Positions 11,411-23,720 of a stretch of 64,000 nucleotides of DNA are shown here, piece by piece. Source of the stretch: Castor canadensis (lineage: Eukaryota; Chordata; Mammalia; Rodentia; Castoridae). The notes beneath the pieces were generated by a model. That model saw nothing but the letters and a program-made list of their open reading frames with translations, was not told the DNA's origin and did no database searches. Each line of letters starts with the position of its first letter. Positions within the stretch are counted from its first letter, which is position 1. Made by a program: the position numbers and the translations under genes. The stretch is from contig NC_133399.1 of NCBI RefSeq assembly GCF_047511655.1, positions 4,343,333 to 4,407,332 of the forward strand, written 5' to 3'.

Positions 11411-12999
11411 ATGTACTTTACTTTAATACCTTTCTCAGATTGGTGTATTTTACTATTAGCAAGAGAAACTGATCTAACACAAGGAGTTTCTGTATTCTGT
11501 ACTCTGCAGAATGTATTGAGACAAATGGTTTGTGCTGGCAAAAAGGAAAATGCCTTGGTATTTATACAATCTTCCTGGATTTGAAGGATGACATTCTTTA
11601 GGAAGGGCCTTGCTAATGAACTCAGCAATGGGTATATAGTAGGGAAAGGGCTAGAGAGGGATATACTGGAAAAGGAAGATAATCATAACTCCATATAAAC
11701 AATGGATTTTGGAAGGTTTACTAGAACCAAGAAAATGGAAGAAATGGTGCTACAACTTATTTTCCTGGAGGCTTTTCTTATTCAGAAAATTGAAAAGCAA
11801 AGGGAGAAGGTGCTACTGCTGATGATTTTGAGATCCTCAGGGAAAGAGGCAAGATGATGTCCCAGAGGCTGGTGAAGAACTCATGGAATGAAAAAGGTGT
11901 TGAAAATTACTTCTAAATTGAGCTCATCAAATTTGAAATGGTAGATTTCAGGTTCTGGGGGAGTAGGAAACAGTGTATTAGTCAGCTTTCACTCTGTAAT
12001 AAATTCTATAGTGAAGCTACAAGGGTTCACGGTGTTTTTTGGTTCCTAGTTATGGAGGCCCCATCCATGACGGAATGGCTCTGTGGGATTTGGACATGGG
12101 GCCTGGCAGCACATAGGATGAGGAGCATGTGGTGGAGCAAAACAATAAACACCATGCAGGGAGCAGAAGAGCAGAAGTAGAATAGGGTCCATTGAACTAC
12201 TTTGTTGGCTTGTCTCCAAATACCTGAAAACTCATACTTGGCCTCAACTATTACAGGTTCAAAAATCTTCCAATAATCCCAAGAAAGGAACAAATCCCAT
12301 CACCATTTGCCTTTGGATGACATTGGTTCAAACAACAGGTAGTAAGGAATGGGGGTGGTTTGTCAATAAGTAGTAAGTTACAGCAACAATAAGGGGAACT
12401 ACTTTCTGTACATGAAGATGTGTTTGACATCTATACATTCCAAGATTGGACTTTATCCAGGCATGCATAGAAGTGGTGGGGTCACACTGTCATTTCACAA
12501 AGTCTGTGAAAGTAAGCTTAGAGACAGACTTATGGAAGCAGGTGCATGAATGAGTTTATTAATATGTCTGTTTCTCTTTTATTAGAATGTTAAAGTATCT
12601 CCATGTGACTTTTCCCTCTGTTTAAGGTCAACATTGAAAGAGGGGTATTAGTACCATGCAAGGAAGAGGGGAAAGCAGGCATGCTGAGGCCCCAGGTTTA
12701 AACCCTTAGATGTGCCTGCTGCAGCACCTGGGACTGTTGCAAAAATTCATTGTTCAGTCTAGTTTTCATGCTTGGGAATGTGCTGTACCTTCTGAATGTG
12801 GGTCTTCATTGTAACTTGGAGTCAAACAATCTCCTTGTCCCCACTATTGCAAAGGGTTTTTATTCTTTTTAATGGGTATTTTGGTTTTTGGGTTTTTTTT
12901 AATCTTTTGTCTTGCATCCCTGGTACAGTTCTCATGAGAAACCTTCACTTTCTCCTTCTACTTATTAACTGTGGTTTCTTATTCATATGTTCTTCTTTC

Positions 13000-14500
13000 T
13001 TGGGTAATACAGTTTAGGTTGAAATTTTATGTGTAAGAAATTCTTGCCCATGAAGAGAAGTGCATGATCCCAATTCCTGAAATGTGACAACATCAGGCCT
13101 TTCCCCCTGGTCAAGTGAGTCCTTACATGACCTAGCTTGGAAACAACTTTTCTGAGATCACTGGCTGTCCCCATGGGAAAAAGAGTGTGAAATTCTGTCA
13201 GCATATTCCTGGCTCCATTTCCCAGTGGAAGAACAAGGGTCCATTCGGTAAAGCAGGTTCCACCTAACTACACTGAGCCCCCCGGCTGGACTGGGTAGGC
13301 ACCAGGGAGGAGGCCTAAACTTCTGAGGGCTGTTGCTGCATTCAATTATTTGGTTTTTGCACTCTCCCTGGTAGGGGATCACTTGTGTTACTCAGATCTC
13401 AAGGGGTGGGTACTGGATCCCTAGCCAGTGAGAAGTGCTTGAGAACTGGTGAGTCACAGGCTGGTCTAAGGAGGACCCTCTGCTTAATACAGAAAATGCT
13501 TTCTAGTCTCTGCCATTTTCTAGATGACATTGTGCTGTTGAGAACAATTCAAAGTAATTCAGTCTCTCTCCTACTGTGACTTGGGCCTGGTGCCAGGGAA
13601 GTGAGCAGAACTTAAGTCACCAAAGAAGCCTGAAATGCTATTTTTAACTGGCATCCCAGACCCCAGGAGGATGAGGAGGCTAGTAATGGCCTGAAAAGGT
13701 TGCTACAGACCTGGACCTCCCAAGTACAGCACCACAGTCTGTGGCCTGAGTCTTTGCTTGTGCAGCTTTGCACTTTTTCTTCTCCACCCTGGGCTGGGAC
13801 TGTTCAGATGGGTGAACTCTGGCATCCTGTATTTTATGTGCAGTGACCTGGCCCAGGCCCAGAGCCCTGTTAGGACTCCTCAGCACTGAGCTCCAGGTCT
13901 CCCCAGCCTTCAGTGGGTGGGAGGTTGTTCTTCCTACACAGGAGGAGCTGTCATCCTTGTGGATGGGCATTACTGATTGCCCTGAATAACATAAGTGTTT
14001 AGAAGCCAGTCTCAGTCCAGGGTCCCATCTGCAGTCCAGTTCTTCTTAGGGCTGTCATGAATTCCTAAACTGAAGCTTTCTTCACATTGCCCAGCTCATT
14101 GCAAAGCTGTGCACGTGCATGGGGGTTCATGGTGAAGGGGACATGTTGGAAAGGTGTTGAAGGTTTGAGGTTTTTGCAATCTCTGACATCATTGGAGTTG
14201 TCTAGATAGTATGTTCAAACTTTAACTTCAGATGGAGGCAGGACGTGGCCTATTAAAGTCACAGCAGGACAGCACCAACTTTGAGGCCTACAGGGTCTCA
14301 AGGGTGAGGTAGATTTGTGCTGTGTTTCTAGGGAGGAGCATACTGTGGTGGACAACTGTGGGAGAGGAAGGACAACAGAGGGGCCACCATCAGCTCCTGG
14401 ACCAGAGATCCTTTCCCCTGAGCTGAGACTGTCTTTCAGCTGACCATAAACAGGGGTTGTTGTGTGCCTCTGGTTGAGGTTGCATCATAGACTTTAGAAG
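13000..14500 (-). repeat. Low-copy repeat unit Q, copy 1
   Basis: Unit Q recurs at 15300-16700 (same orientation) and at 42230-43800 and 60350-61800 (opposite orientation). Shared landmarks are 'ccagtgagaagtgcttgaga' (13420; reverse at 61400), the 'gaagaaaaagtgcaaagc' segment on the minus strand near 13770 and on the plus strand near 61065, and 'gagaaaggatctctggtcc'-type text on the minus strand near 14400. It is somewhat richer in GC than its surroundings. No product recognised. Confidence 0.75.
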
Positions 14501-14726
14501 TGTAATAGGGAGACAAAGTTCAGAACCATTTGCTTAAGTGTTCTGTTTCTTCTGATGAGTTAAGGCAATGTTTTTGAGGCAGAAAGTGGGAATCCCAAAA
14601 GTGTGTTTCAGGTTTAGTGAGGAAAGTCATCTAAGTGTATTGGGAAAACAAAGGATGGTGTTGTTTAATCATGAGTATTTTCTAGGATTACTTTGCTTTG
14701 GTAAGATTTCAGCTACATGCATTTTC

Positions 14727-14810
14727 CTTTTTTGTGGTACTGTGCTTTGAACTCAGTGTCTCACACTGGCTAGGCAGGTGCTCTACCACTGGAGCCTCTG
14801 CACCAGCAAG
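14727..14810 (-). mobile_element. SINE monomer shared by both inverted arms
   Basis: 'ttttttgtggtactgtgctt' and 'ctaggcaggtgctctaccac'. The reverse-complement partner is 60035-60118 at the corresponding place in the right arm. Confidence 0.85.
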
Positions 14811-15032
14811 TTGTTTGCATTTTCACTAAGGGAGTTGGTCTTGTCATAACGTACCAGGTGACAATTGGGAAAGGGTGTGAGTCACCATCGAAAAACAAGA
14901 CACATTTGGTTCTGTCTGCTGGTAACAGGTTTTTTTTTTTTATTACTTTCATGGTTTATTTGAGTGTATGGAATTGGTGTAATATCTACAACTTCTTTTA
15001 TACTTAATAATTTCGCTCACTTTTTGGTATGT

Positions 15033-15210
15033 TCTTTTTATTTGTGGATCTGGGGCTTGAACTCAGGTGTACTCCATGAGTCACTCTGCCAGCCCTGTTT
15101 TGTGAAAGGTCTCACAAACCATTTGCCTGGGCTGTCTTCAAACCATGATCCTCCTGATCTCTTCCTCCTGAGTAGTAGGGATTACAGGTGTGAGCCACTG
15201 GCACCAAGCT
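15033..15210 (-). mobile_element. Dimeric SINE shared by both inverted arms
   Basis: 'gatctggggcttgaactcag', 'cataatcctcctgatct'-type head and 'ggtgtgagccactggcacca'. The partner is 59640-59820 on the plus strand. Confidence 0.85.
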
Positions 15211-15299
15211 TCTTTTTATTTCTTGGGTGATGATGGATAGATTGAGGGACCAGGTGTGAGAAATCCTTTTCCATAAGACAAGTGCCTGATACCAACATA

Positions 15300-16700
15300 C
15301 TGTGACCACACCAGGCCTTTTTTCCTATTCTATGGAAGTCTCATTTGCCCTGTCCTAGAAATTGTTCTTTCTGTGAAATCAGTGACTATATCCTTAGATG
15401 CTGCATGTGGAATATTCTCAGCAGACTCCTGGCCCCATTTCCACATGAAAGCAATAGAGTTCTTTTGGAAAAGCCAGGGGCAGGTTCTGCTTAAATACAA
15501 TGCATCTCCATGCTGGGGAACATAAGGTCCAACGAGGAGGCCTGGTCTACTAAAGGTTGGGCCTGGAATCACTTATTGGTCCTGCCACTCTACCAGGTGG
15601 GGTATCACTTCTCCTGTCACAGAGATCTAAGGTGACAAGGCCCAGGTTCTACAGCCAATGAAAAGTGCTGGGGAGAAAGAACTGTATAGACTGACCAATC
15701 AGAATATGGTGGGAGTCATTTCTGTGGGAAATGACTTTCTGCTTCTCATCATTTTCTGTGTCACTAGATTTCTTCTTATGTGGACTCTGTCGGAATCAAT
15801 ATCACTCCACTGTTGTGTGTGTACTCAGATAGGTTGGAGGGCAGAACACTGATCACAATATAAGGCAGAAATAGTGTTTGTGGCCAGTGTTGCAATCTCA
15901 GGAGGATGAGGACATTGACCTGCTTGAAGCAGTGGTGAGGGGCCTTGCCCTCTTCAGCACAGTGCTGGAGTCTGGGGCCTTAGTTGCCTGCAGTGCCTTG
16001 TGGCCCCCATCTTCTCTGTAGGTTGTGGATCTGTGAAGATGAACCAGACCCTGTCTTCATCACCTCTACCTGTGGGTAACCTGATCCATCCTGGAGCCAT
16101 TGGTTCTCTCCCCAGATGAGGTGATGTTGGGAGGTATTAGGTTCCAGCAGGTTAAGTTGTGGTCCTTGGTGTTCCCACTCCTTCCAAACTTCTCCAGGTA
16201 AAACAACTCATGGTCCTGAATTATGTAAAAATATGGAAGCAGGGTCTTGATTGAATAATCAGAACCCAGGCATGTCCTACTTAGGGTTCTAGTAAATCCC
16301 TAAATTTACAACTCACATTCCACAACTCACTGCAATGGAGGTGCACTTGCACTTCGGTTTCAAATGGAAGGGGAGAGATTGGAGACTGGTCAAAGGTTTA
16401 TGAACACAATTGATGTTCTCTTTAGACTGTGTAGACAGCATTTTCAAAAAAGGAAATGCAGATTGAAGAAAACATGAAATTTGGGTCTCAGTGGCAGGAC
16501 AACCCCAACAACAGAGTGTGCAGGTGTCTCAAGGCAAGGGAAAGAGGGGATGTTCTTTCAAGGGAGGAGCAAAGAGTAGTAAAAAGAACCTGAGAGGTGA
16601 TGGGTAAAGGAGGGGCCCAAATTACCTCTGGGACCAGAGATCCTTACCCTTGAGACTGTTTCAGGTGACAATAAAGGAAGGTTTGATATAGTGGCTCAGG
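15300..16700 (-). repeat. Low-copy repeat unit Q, copy 2
   Basis: The same unit as 13000-14500, in tandem. Shared text includes 'ggtctgggg'/'caggaggatgagga' near 15900, 'aaccttttcaggtga'-like text near 16660 and 'ccagagatcctt' (14403 and 16646). 15330-15572 is the best match to 59360-59541. Confidence 0.65.
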
Positions 16701-17262
16701 TTAAGGCCATCCTGGAAAGTGTGGGCCTTTTTAGGCCTGGAAAGAGGAGAGAATTTCATTAGTAAACTTTGTATAGTTAGTGTTCTTTTTTCACAGATCA
16801 AGTAAGATGATCAATTTCAGGTAGATCAAGGAAGAATCAAAAGTGTGTGATTCTCTTGTTGGGCATCTAAGTATAATGGGAACATGAATGATGGTGGGGT
16901 GGTGGTCTTAACCTCTAGTGTTACCAGGATTACTTTGCTTGGGTAAGTTTTCAGTTGTTTGCATTTTCATTCATAGAATTTGTCTAGTCAGAATATAATT
17001 GTGACTATTGAGGAAGCCTGTGATGGACCATAGGAAAGTCAGAGACCTGCAAAAAGAAAGGATTTATTAACTTGAGAGGTTATTTTGTTGGGTGATCTAT
17101 TTTAAAAACTGTGTTTGCTCTTCATCACAGGTTCTAGCATAGAATTACTAAAACTCTTAGAATATCTTGACCAATAGGAGCAACTTTGGTTGTTATCCTT
17201 TGCCCCTTTAGGTGGCATCTAAATATATGCTAGTAGGTGATACATGGTACCATCCCAAATTA

Positions 17263-17345
17263 ACAGGGTGACCTCCAACCATGATCCTCCTGACTTCAGC
17301 CTCCCAAGTAGTTAGGATGACACATGTGAGCCATCAGGCTCCAAC
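17263..17345 (-). mobile_element. SINE head fragment
   Basis: 'caaccatgatcctcctgact', 'cctcccaagtagttaggatg' and 'gtgagccatcaggctcc'. Confidence 0.75.
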
Positions 17346-17699
17346 AAGTTCTTCCTTCTGTATTGTCTATTGTAGTCATCTTTTACCTTGGAAATTGAAA
17401 TAGCCATTGTTCTGAAGTTATTGACTAGTTGGTTTCAAGTAGGAAGATAGTACTAGATGAAACCAATAAAAATAATACAGGTAATCCTATTCTTATAGGG
17501 TTAATTAAAACTTGAATTTCTTTAGTTCATTTCTTTTTGTTTGTATCATTTTGCTGTGGATGGGACCTATGGCCTTGCAATAGACCTACACACCAAACTA
17601 TTCATTTCTTTTCTCAAGTATTCAGTTATTTTCATGTTTCCATATTTTTGGTGAAGTGCAAATATTTCATGAGCTCCCATCTCCAAAAATAACCAAAGC

Positions 17700-17758
17700 A
17701 AAATGACTGGAAGTGTGGCTCAAGCAGTAGAGAATCTGCTTTGCAAACATGAAGCCCT
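17700..17758 (+). mobile_element. SINE tail fragment
   Basis: 'ctggaagtgtggctcaagca', 'gtagagaatctgctttgcaa' and 'catgaagccctc'. Confidence 0.7.
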
Positions 17759-17799
17759 CTTGTAGAGAATGGGTTTTTGCATTTGAAAGTTTTTATTGC

Positions 17800-18620
17800 A
17801 TGGAAATTTTAAGTTACTTTGGCCTCCTGCTGCCTACAGGATGGGGCTGGGCTGTGAGCCAGAAACCCCGTTATGGTCCTCTGGCCTGTGAGGTGACTTC
17901 ATTCTACCCTGTAGCCCTTGCTGGGAGGTTCTTCCCCCAAACCCATGTCTCCCATACTGAGTTGACAGTGGGGTGGTCATGGGAAATTCCTGAGTATTTG
18001 TGCAGTTTTAGAGGGTTGTGGTGCTGCCATGCTGTCCTCATGTCTCCTTCTTTACTTGGACCTTGTTTCCATTGGGATCCTTGAGGTGCAAGGGAAGCAT
18101 GGGCTAAATTCTATGACCTGTCCCCTCAGGCAGTGCTTCTCTGCACTGTCTATAAATCCCTCCATTTCCATGAATCCAGCACATTGTGAGATCATTGCAA
18201 GTGTGGATTCACATCCACATTTGTTTGGCTTCTGAGTGGAGGGGACACTTTTTGCCCTTCTACCTAACTCTCAATTGTCCACAGGTTGTCTCTAGATGTT
18301 GTTTAGAATGAAATCCTGATTAGCTTAGTACATGACTTCAAGAGTATTACACTACAGGGAAAGTCCCAAAAGTAAGATATGCAGGTGACTTAAAGCAGAA
18401 ATAGAAGAGAAAACAAGAGTAGAAAGAAATTAGGAGAGGACAGACATGGAGTTTGGCACAATCAGTGTTTTCCTATAATCACCTTGATCTAGCTTATTTC
18501 CTTTTCTGTGCTTGCTTTAGTTTTGAAGACGGGGGTCTTCAAAAGCTCTGAGTTTTGAACTCAGAGCTTTGCTTTTGCAAAGGATGTGCTCAACTGCTTG
18601 AACCATTACATCTTCAGTTC
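17800..18620 (-). repeat. Low-copy repeat unit P, inverted copy 2
   Basis: Similar to 4300-5000, including 'gggaagcatgggctaaa' (18091; 'gagaagcatgggctaaa' at 4489) and 'aaagtaagatatgcag' (18369). It is related in reverse to 55140-55800. Confidence 0.65.
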
Positions 18621-18750
18621 ATTTCCCTCTGGTAATATTGGTGACAGGTGTCTCACACACTATTTTTCTGTACTGATCTTGACTGCCATCCTCCTGATCT
18701 CAGTCTACCAAGTACCAATGGTTACAGGTATGTGCCCCTGGAGCTAGGCT
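18518..18750 (-). mobile_element. Dimeric SINE
   Basis: 'gagttttgaactcagagctt', 'gtgctcaactgcttgaacca', then 'ccatcctcctgatctcagtc' and 'ggttacaggtatgtgcc'. Confidence 0.75.
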
Positions 18751-18789
18751 CATTGGGCTCTCTTTGGGGTTTTTTGTGTGCTTGTTTCT

Positions 18790-18985
18790 TTGCTTCTGGC
18801 AGTACTTGTGTTTAAACTCAGTGGGTCATACTAGATTGGCAGGTGATATACTAATTGAGCCACTCTGCCAACCTTGTTTGCATTTTGATTTTCAGATACG
18901 GTATTGTGAGCTATTTGCTCAGAATTGTTGCCTCCAAAGTTACTAGGAATACAGGCCTGTGCCACTGGCCCCCTGCATCATTACG
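18790..18985 (-). mobile_element. Dimeric SINE, diverged
   Basis: 'ctggcagtacttgtgtttaa', 'attgagccactctgccaacc' and a weak head, 'ggaatacaggcctgtgccac'. Confidence 0.7.
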
Positions 18986-18999
18986 ATATATGGTGACAC

Positions 19000-20390
19000 T
19001 AAAGAAGGGTTTTTCTGCTGGTCTGAGGTTTCCTTATATCCATGCCTCTGTTTACCTTCTCTCCAGTCTCTCCCTCTCTGTGTTCTCCTCACAAAAATCA
19101 TCCCCTACCCCAGGATTTGTTGTCTTCCATTAAAAACTGGCTCTGCTGACTTCAATGCATGTCATCCTTTCCTCTTCTGTCATCTCACAAGATTTAAAAA
19201 GTGTCTAACTTTGAAACTCTTCTCTCTAAATCTTTATCAGTCATGATGGAGGTTACATTTACCCCTCCTACTCTGTAGCCTACTCCTGTCTCTCTCCCAG
19301 ACTGGCCCTCTGAGTGAGGACAACAGAGACAGAAATGGACAAGGAGAAATGGGGAAAAAAGGCCTGCCCAAGTCACACTGTCACTTTTCTCAGCTCCTGA
19401 GTGACTCATATGATCCTGGAACTACAAACGTAAAATGAATTGCAAATCTAAATGACATGTGGCTGATGATTGCAGCTAATTTTCTGTCCTGACCTCCTTG
19501 TCTTCCACCTAAAACTAAGCCTTTAAATGTGTCTAAACACTCTTAACATTTTTTCTCCTTGAAGTCTTGCTTTTGAGACAGGTTGTTTTCCCATTGCAAA
19601 TATGTCAAGCCCAGGAGGGGACAGGCTACAGCCAGGTTGTTGTAGGTGGTGACCCTGGGTTGGCCCATTCACTCACTTGGCCAAGGCTCCCTATGGTTGG
19701 GATTATGTACCCATGCCCTCAGCCTCATATGCAAACAGGATAGAGGGAACAAAGACAGAATTTCAATTCTATGTCTTTATCCCCACTTAAGTTTGCCCAC
19801 CCTCCTTCTAGAGGGTGCACCTTTCATTTTTGTTTGCTTTTCATTTCAGAAATAAATCTGCCTGACTCTCATATCAGAGCAGCACCCAGAACTACCATAT
19901 GTTCAGTTGCCCACTGTTTCCCAAATAAACCTCTTGCTTATCCTATTTTCTTTTCTTGGTGAATTCTTTTACCAAGATGTGGCACCAAAAATCCCCATCA
20001 CTCTCCTTATATGCCCTTTATCTTGAGAAGTGTGACCACATGTGCTGTTTGCTGATGACATTCCTCCATATTTCTGTTAGTAGTTTTTCTTAGCATTTTG
20101 TTTGGGCCTTTTCTCTTAAGAAAATAATTTGGCTACCTTTTGTCTTAATTGTGGTGTTTGCCTATGAACCAAAGGTGTGGTTTGTGAGCATAACTGTCTT
20201 TACTCTGAGTTGTCCTGGTTCTCAAAACAAGTAAGGCATAACCAAAGCTGTCCATCTGCTTGTACTAGCTTCCAGCACCTAGAAATGTTTGGTCATGGGC
20301 CTGGGAAGCCTATGGAGTGATACAATGACAAACATGGCAAGCCATGGGATCCCTAACTCTCAAGTCATATGACATTCTACACTTCACTTC
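19000..20390. other. Unassigned, pyrimidine-rich sequence
   Basis: No gene recognised. Around 19900-19985 the order 'ccaaataaacctcttgctta', a T-rich stretch and 'ccaagatgtggcacc' faintly resembles the polyadenylation end of an LTR, but I could not find a matching second LTR or a clear TG...CA boundary. Confidence 0.3.
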
Positions 20391-20399
20391 CACAAATAA

Positions 20400-22000
20400 T
20401 CACTAGCAACTGTTCATTCCCCCATCCCACATCTCAGTTAACTTCCCCACTGATGGCCCAAGTGGGAAGAAATTTCCTTCATTCCTTGTGTGTCTGAACA
20501 GTTTCTCACCACATGGAAATCTGTATTCAATGTTACTGAAGTGCTTCACCCTACAGCTAGACCAGCCCACCAGGCCAGCACTCACTAAGCTAGCACCTGA
20601 CATTGCTGGACAATGCAGCAAACTTTCACTTCTAACTTGTTTCCCACTACTGTACATTAAATGAATGCAAAGAAGAGCAAAATTTCTCCTAGCGAATTAG
20701 TTATGCAGACTGCAGTTGTCCTTAGACTACATTTTCTACATATTGAGACCAATGTTTGCTGTCATTCCTGAGGTTCTTGTTTCTTTCCTCTCAGGCCCTA
20801 CCCTATGCTACACAATAAATCTCTCTTTGTCTTGCAGTGTGCATTATGTCATATTCTGGTTTTTATTTTGAATAGTTTTGTGTATTTTCTAAGAAAGTCT
20901 GTCTTCTGTCACTGTAAGTTACCCATGCATAACCTTTCTTTCTGTCCCTCTCCCCTGGTCACATTTTCTCATTTGTAGATGGTTCTGTTGGCTACTGAGT
21001 CTCCAATGCCTTCCCACCTCTCACCCATCACAAAAGATTGCTGCTCACCATATTCTGCCACTATGCCTCAGAGTGCTCATGCCATTAGTCTACCATCTTC
21101 ACATTTATTAATGACTCTTATGTAGTTAAACCTTCCTTTCAATCTTGTCTTCTTCCTTATTTCCCATTGGTATGCTTTGATTTTTTTTATCATTTCTGCC
21201 TGCATGAAAAGGATTTTTTGCAGTTATGTTTTCATAAAATATAAAGTTATCTTCTTATAATTTATCAAGCAAAAACTTAGTCTCTAATCTTTTTTCCTTC
21301 TTACTCTACATTTACTACTATTCATATTATAATTAAGGTTCTGAACTGAAGAAACTGTAAGATTCTTAAATTTTTCTTACATGAAACTGCCTAAATGCCT
21401 CTTTCTGTACACCTGAACTTCACAGATTTGTAATCCTATTGAGATATGGTCTGCATCCTGGAATCTATGTGCATGGCAAAATGAACACATTCCAAATTCA
21501 GCCCCAAGGTATTGACAGTTAAAACCTTAGAAGTGAGAGGAACACTCCTGACTGTCAATGTGTGGGTCTTCTTTCCAGTGCTCACCAGTTTCCCACTGTC
21601 ACCACTCCTTCTTGAGCTGTTCTTGTCCTCTGTTTGCAAGTCCAAGACTGACTTCAGATTACAGTCATTGGTCTCAGCCCTGTACTCTCTATTGCACCTT
21701 AGACACAAAAGCAAAATCAATACAAAAGCACTGGTAAATTCCCTGGTCATCACACCAACACTATTTTTTTTTTTTGGTGGTACTGGCGTGTGAACTCAGG
21801 TATTCATGCTTCCAAAGCAAGTGCTTTACTGCTTTAGCCACACTCCCAGTCCATTTTCCTCTGGGGTCTCAGTCACTTATTTGCATAGTTTGGAAACAAA
21901 CTGCAATCCTCCTGATCTCAGCCTCCAAAGTAAAAAGGATTATCAATGTGAGCCATCAGCACCCAGACCAACATTGGTCATTTAATGCAGACAAAATTCA
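20400..22000. repeat. Low-copy repeat, inverted partner of 58.3-59.3 kb
   Basis: The reverse complement of 20940-21990 matches 58260-59345, for example 'caatgtgtgggtcttctttc' (21557), whose reverse occurs near 58637, and 'ctacaaatgagaaaatg' reverse-related text (20970; 59302). The proximal part (20400-20940) is instead shared with 8700-9300. Confidence 0.75.
21766..21965 (-). mobile_element. Dimeric SINE
   Basis: T-run, 'ggtggtactggcgtgtgaac', 'gtgctttactgctttagcca', 'gcaatcctcctgatctcagc' and 'gtgagccatcagcacc'. A plus-strand partner lies in the inverted copy at 58290-58490. Confidence 0.85.
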
Positions 22001-22439
22001 TAGTAGTGGCAGTGGCCGAGTCTCAGGTGTTCTGTAGTATTTGCCTTCAACATTATCTCATGCACTCAAAAAATGATAGTCTTGGACAACAGGGTAAACA
22101 AAAGAGCAGAGATGCATAGTATAAGGCAGCCAATGGCAAAAATGGGAACCATACCTGAGAAATTATTAAAATATCATGAAAGGGCTAGGGACCTGGCTCA
22201 AATCATTGTGTCTGATTAGGAAGAACAAAAGTCTGTGCTTAATAGGCATTGTTGTTAAATAAATGAATAAAAGAAATACTATGTTGTGAATGGCCAGAAC
22301 ATAGACAGGAAGCCATGTCAAGGAAAATAAGTTTAACTAGTTCTTCAACCCAATTGCATGAAGTGTTTCTGGAAAGAGTGAGCAGGGTCACTAAGGGTTT
22401 TTTTGTTTTTGTTTTGTGGGTTCTTTTGTTTGTTATTTA
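22001..22439. other. Unassigned sequence
   Basis: No gene. A SINE-tail-like stretch ('gctagggacctggctcaaat') sits at about 22183-22260. Confidence 0.35.
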
Positions 22440-22610
22440 TTTTTTGCAATGCTAAGGCTTCACCCTCACATTGAGCCAACAAACCAGCAAATTTTTTGTT
22501 TATGATGGGATATTTCAAGATAGCCTCGCTCATTAACTTTGCCTGGGGTTAGTCTCAAGCCACAACCCTCCTGATCAATCTCCTGTGTAGCCAGGATAAC
22601 AGGCATGAGA
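22440..22610 (-). mobile_element. Dimeric SINE, diverged
   Basis: 'gcaatgctaaggcttcaccc', then 'ccacaaccctcctgatcaat' and 'gataacaggcatga'. It adjoins the 5' break of the HNRNPA1-like pseudogene. Confidence 0.65.
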
Positions 22611-22614
22611 AAAT

Positions 22615-23310
22615 GGCCCTTGGTTATGAAAATGGTTTTGACGGTAATGGTTTGATTGGGCAAGAAGGAAATTTTAGTGATAATGGTGGTTTTGCTGTAA
22701 CCTATGCTGATGTTTGGTACAGTGGCTTTGGGGATGGCTACAATGAATTTGGTAATTAAGGAAGCAATTTTAGCAGTGGAAAACTTGTCAAATTTTGGAG
22801 CCATGCATGGGAGAAAATTGGAGGCAGAAACTCTGGCCCCTAGGGTGCTTGAGTCCAATGTTTTGCAAAATCATGAAACCAAGGTTGCTCTGGTGGAACT
22901 TGAAATAGCAGGCTCTATGGCAGGGGCTGAAGATTCTACCTCTTCCTAAGAAACAAATTTTAGCCTGAGATTAGGCCCTGGAAAAGCAATGCAGAAGCTA
23001 CAGTTTACTATAAAATTGTGAGCTCAGCCTATAAAATGGCAGAAAATCCCACCTGCTAGATGAACCACATATAGCAGTTTCCAATTTCTATTCCACCATT
23101 TGGGGATGAATTCAAGAACTGATGCATGCTTGGTAAGCACTTTACCTCTTGGACAATGAAGTCTGTCCAGAAGACATATTTTATGTACATGGGTAAAAAT
23201 ATTGAGGACTATATATGTAACTTACTCTACAAAAGGCTCTTTACTTCCTGCACTGTACAAATTGTAAAGTGAACCAAACAACTGGCTCTATTTGGACTTT
23301 TGATATATAT
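22615..23310 (+). pseudogene. HNRNPA1-like processed pseudogene, 3' part
   Basis: The DNA matches my recollection of the glycine-rich C-terminal coding end and 3' UTR of HNRNPA1. Landmarks are 'ggggatggctacaatgaatt' (22729), 'caaattttggagccatgcat' (22789), 'ggaggcagaaactctggccc' (22821), 'tttgcaaaatcatgaaacca' (22861), then the stop region and 'gtgagctcagcct' (23019). The functional protein packages and splices pre-mRNA. Here frameshifts and stops prevent translation and no introns are present. The 5' part (RRM domains) is absent, cut off by a SINE at 22440-22610. SINE-like sequence also interrupts the 3' UTR near 23120-23170. Confidence 0.75.
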
Positions 23311-23504
23311 ACATTCTTTTGATGCTGAACTGCAACTAACCCTTTTCTGTGAGGATCACGAGAAGCTATGATTTCAGACATGTGTCCGCATTACCGCCTT
23401 CCTATATCACATTTAAATGCACACATATATTCATATACTTGCCCCTCTCACATTTACATGCATGTATGCATGTGCAAAGGGATTAGAAGTAAACAGGGAT
23501 TTCT

Positions 23505-23720
23505 ATTGGGGGGGTATGGCACTAGGGTTTAATCTCTGAGCATCACATTTACTAGGCAGGTACTTTACTGCTAGAGCCAGCCGAACAGCAATTCTTTTGT
23601 GATGGGTACTTTTAACATGGTGTTTCATGAACAATTTGACTGATGGGGGCTTTGAAATGCAATTTTCCTCATCTCTGCCTCTTAATTATCTAGGAATACA
23701 GGTATGAAACCCTGGCACTG
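23505..23720 (-). mobile_element. Dimeric SINE, diverged
   Basis: 'ggggtatggcactagggttt', 'ggcaggtactttactgctag' and a head 'ggaatacaggtatgaaaccc'. A further tail fragment ('gtgatactggggtttgaact') follows at 23781-23805. Confidence 0.7.

Larger units (their letters stand above)
10800..15860. repeat. Large inverted low-copy repeat, left arm
   Basis: The reverse complement aligns by eye with about 59345-64000 for most of its length. Anchors are 10930-10975 with 63838-63893, 11455-11480 ('gcaagagaaactgatctaac') with 63335-63360, 12000-12290 with 62510-62760, 13010-13560 with 61290-61800, 13720-13830 with 61010-61120, 14740-14810 with 60035-60118, and 15330-15510 with 59360-59530. Two SINEs are shared by both arms. 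No intact gene is visible in either arm. Confidence 0.85.

Noticed and set aside
13680-13970. 96-codon minus-strand frame matched by 60962-61168
   Set aside because: The frames agree because the DNA is duplicated. The start, length and C-terminus differ between copies, and the unit Q relatives at 15.9 and 43 kb do not keep the frame.
17749-18084. 111-codon plus-strand frame at the unit P copy
   Set aside because: It begins within a SINE tail and runs through duplicated non-coding DNA. The frame is not kept in the copies at 4.4 and 55.7 kb.
22466-22858. 130-codon minus-strand frame over the HNRNPA1-like sequence
   Set aside because: It spans a SINE and the antisense of the pseudogene. The product has no recognisable domain.
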